Shown: piece by piece, positions 52,801 through 55,800 of the stretch
Numbering within the stretch: position 1 is the stretch's first letter
Layout: each line of letters starts with the position of its first letter
NCBI GenBank assembly: GCA_031002005.1
Contig: JARYHS010009186.1
Location: 101,837,992 to 101,901,991, forward strand
DNA length: 64,000 bases
From: Vandiemenella viatica
Lineage: Eukaryota > Arthropoda > Insecta > Orthoptera > Morabidae
Direction: 5' to 3'
Notes under the pieces: model-generated
Told to the model about the DNA's origin: nothing
What the model saw: the letters and a program-made list of their open reading frames with translations, nothing else
Database searches by the model: none
Position numbers and translations under genes: made by a program

Positions 52801-55800
52801 TTTGTCCATCCTCATTCAAATTTATATTCTGATATATTATTGTGCTCTTGGATCTTCTAATCTTTTAACTGAAATTAATGGAGACATTGGGCTTATATTA
52901 TGAGCATGCTACAGACTCCCCTCTCTCTCTTCATTCAAAGAGAAAAAGAAAAAAAATCTGAAATTTCTTTCCTTTTTTACAGGTACCCATATTTATTTTT
53001 CCACTACAAAGATCCTGAACCTAATTTCAATAAAAATTCAGTTAAAGGTGTTTTGTGCAGATTGATGAAGTTAAAAGATGAGAGTAAAGCGATGGCATTG
53101 GAATCTGTGGCTGGAGGAAGGGTGAGTTTTAAATGTGTCAATATTGGTCTCTTTCATAGCTGATTTTATATTAGTTAATGTTCTGAATTCGATTATTATA
53201 TGAATCATGAAAGCTGTAATTTCAATTGATACATGTTACCATCAGAAACTCTAGTATTGTGCAAGTATCCCATAGAATTTTTAAATTCAAGTTGGATGAA
53301 GTTATTTCTTTCACAAATGTAAAAAAATGTATGCTTTTGATGTGTTTTTGTTTCACAGCTTTACAATGTCATAGCAGACAATGATGTCACTTGCAAGAAA
53401 TTGCTGGAACGTGGAGAATTACAACGCCGTACTACTTTTATTCCTTTAAATAAAATAACTTCACGTCCTCTTGAACCTGGCACAATTAGGGCTGCTGAAC
53501 AGATGGTACGTGTAGAGGGTATTTTACCTGCATGTTTTGAATTAATTGTGAATTAGTGAAAGTTGTCAAATGGAGATTGTGTATTTAGATTTCTAGTGCT
53601 TATAATGTTCAAGTGGTGCAATATTTGTTAATAATTACTGGTATTTTGCCCTTTTGTTAGACCCTTCTTAAACATTTCAGATTGTTTAAATATTTATATG
53701 TTGGATAAGTTGCCACAATTTTTGGGGCTAATGTGTTGAAACATAATTATTTATTTAATAAATTTATATGACATATCTCCAACATTTTTCAGCATGGTGA
53801 ACAAAGTTGTGGTGAAAGGTTCAACATGATCATTAAAACAAACTGCTGTCTATAGTTACATTATCACAATTATACTATTACATTTTCAATAAATTCCTTA
53901 CAATTTTTAGGTTGGCAAAGAAAACATAGATTCAGCTCTCTCACTTGTGGAATATGATCAAAAATACAAAGGTGCATTTGAATATGCTTTTGGAAATGCA
54001 TTTGTAACAGTCACGATGGATATGGCTCGTGAGGTCACATTTAATCCAAGGATATCTAAGAAATGTGTTACAATAGAGGGTGATGTATTCGATCCACAAG
54101 GTGTCATAACTGGAGGTACGTATTGTCCAAAGTAATGCAGTACATAATTTCAACGTAACCTTATATATCTGTGTTATACTATTTTGGTGATATCTTTCAA
54201 TTTACATGTCACCAGGTACTGCTGTGACACTTCTCATTATGTTATGTTTTTTCCTTCCTTTTTTTTTTAACCTTATCCCCTACTTTGAATGAAATATCTT
54301 GTGGACCTTTTTTATTCTTGACTAAATCCTTTCATGTCACAAGATAACTGCAAATCATTATTACAAATGTTTTTAATATTGTAAAGTTTATTGCAGTTTA
54401 GAAACTCCAAATTGAAATCCTTATTGCTGTTGTATTGAATATTCTCTCATTATAACTGCTTATCACTAAATTTTAGTTATTGATACTAATGCTGGAAATA
54501 CATGATGAAAATAATAAACAGTAGTTGGTTAATTAGGGGAAAGGCATTGTTACAGTACATAATTTTCAATACTCTGCTAAAGTATGCATCTATTGTTAGT
54601 AGGTAGTTTAATTTTCTAAAAATAGTAACATTTTTTCCAACATATTAAATTGATGTTTCTCACTATAAATAAAAAAAGATTCTCACTCTGATGTCTGCTT
54701 TCTAAAGCGTTTGTTTCCTGTAAAATAGGGATGGCAAAAATTGCATCTGCTTTTTCCATTTATGGATGTTTCTTCCAAAATAAAAAAAACTATTTCGTGC
54801 CATGATATCTGCTTTCCATTGTTATGCTCTTCTTGCCTACAGAAGGTTTGAAAGTGTATCTCATTATTTTTGTGGATGTGTTCTGTACATATTGTTATCT
54901 TTACATTAATCTTCATTTATTACTTAAGCTTACATTAGACATCTGTTACTATCTTCAGATCATTTTCGTTTTGAAAGCGTAAAATTTTTTAAATGTCTGA
55001 ATTCTTTATGGGACCCCCACAAATGAATTTCTAGTACCAAAACACCCCATATCTAATTAGAACAAGAATTGTTCATTTAACATTTTATGGTACAAGAATA
55101 GCTAAACCTATAATCTGTTGCCAAGTAATTTAACTTCATGAATGCTCTCAGCTAACCTAGTTATCAGTGGACAAATATCACGTATGGTGCTTTCTTAATT
55201 TCAAAACATAAATCATTGGAGATTTTTTCTAGAAAGCCAATATGTGTAATATATATACCAGATTAGCTCGTTGAGTAGTATGGGGAAATAGAAAGTTGGT
55301 CACAATGGAGTTATTTTCAAAGATTAACAAAATATGAATAAATACCCATAATTATACATTAAAATTAAGGAAGGATAGGGAAGCTGAGTCAACACTTACC
55401 ACATATGAAGGCGGCTGGGAACGATGAACAGAAAAAGAACAAACACAAGATCCACCAGATGGCTGTCATTGCATACACGTCTGGCTCTGCCTGGTGTCTC
55501 ACTTCTGCAAGAATAAGGTTGTATGCCGAAATATTGCGCGTTTCTTGTGTGTGTTCTTTTTGTGTTTGTCGTTCCCAGCTGCCTTCATCTGTGGTAACTG
55601 TTGGGTCAATTTCCCTATCCTTCCTTAGTTTTATTGCCTTATAGCATTTTCCTACTCATTGTTATCATATTTATACATTGAATTTCAAGATCTGGAAGAA
55701 GAAGACTGGTATAATATTACAGTGAATATGTAAATAAAATTATTTCACAATTTACTGTCATATTCCCAAACATGAATCTAAATTCAGCTACTTATTTAAA

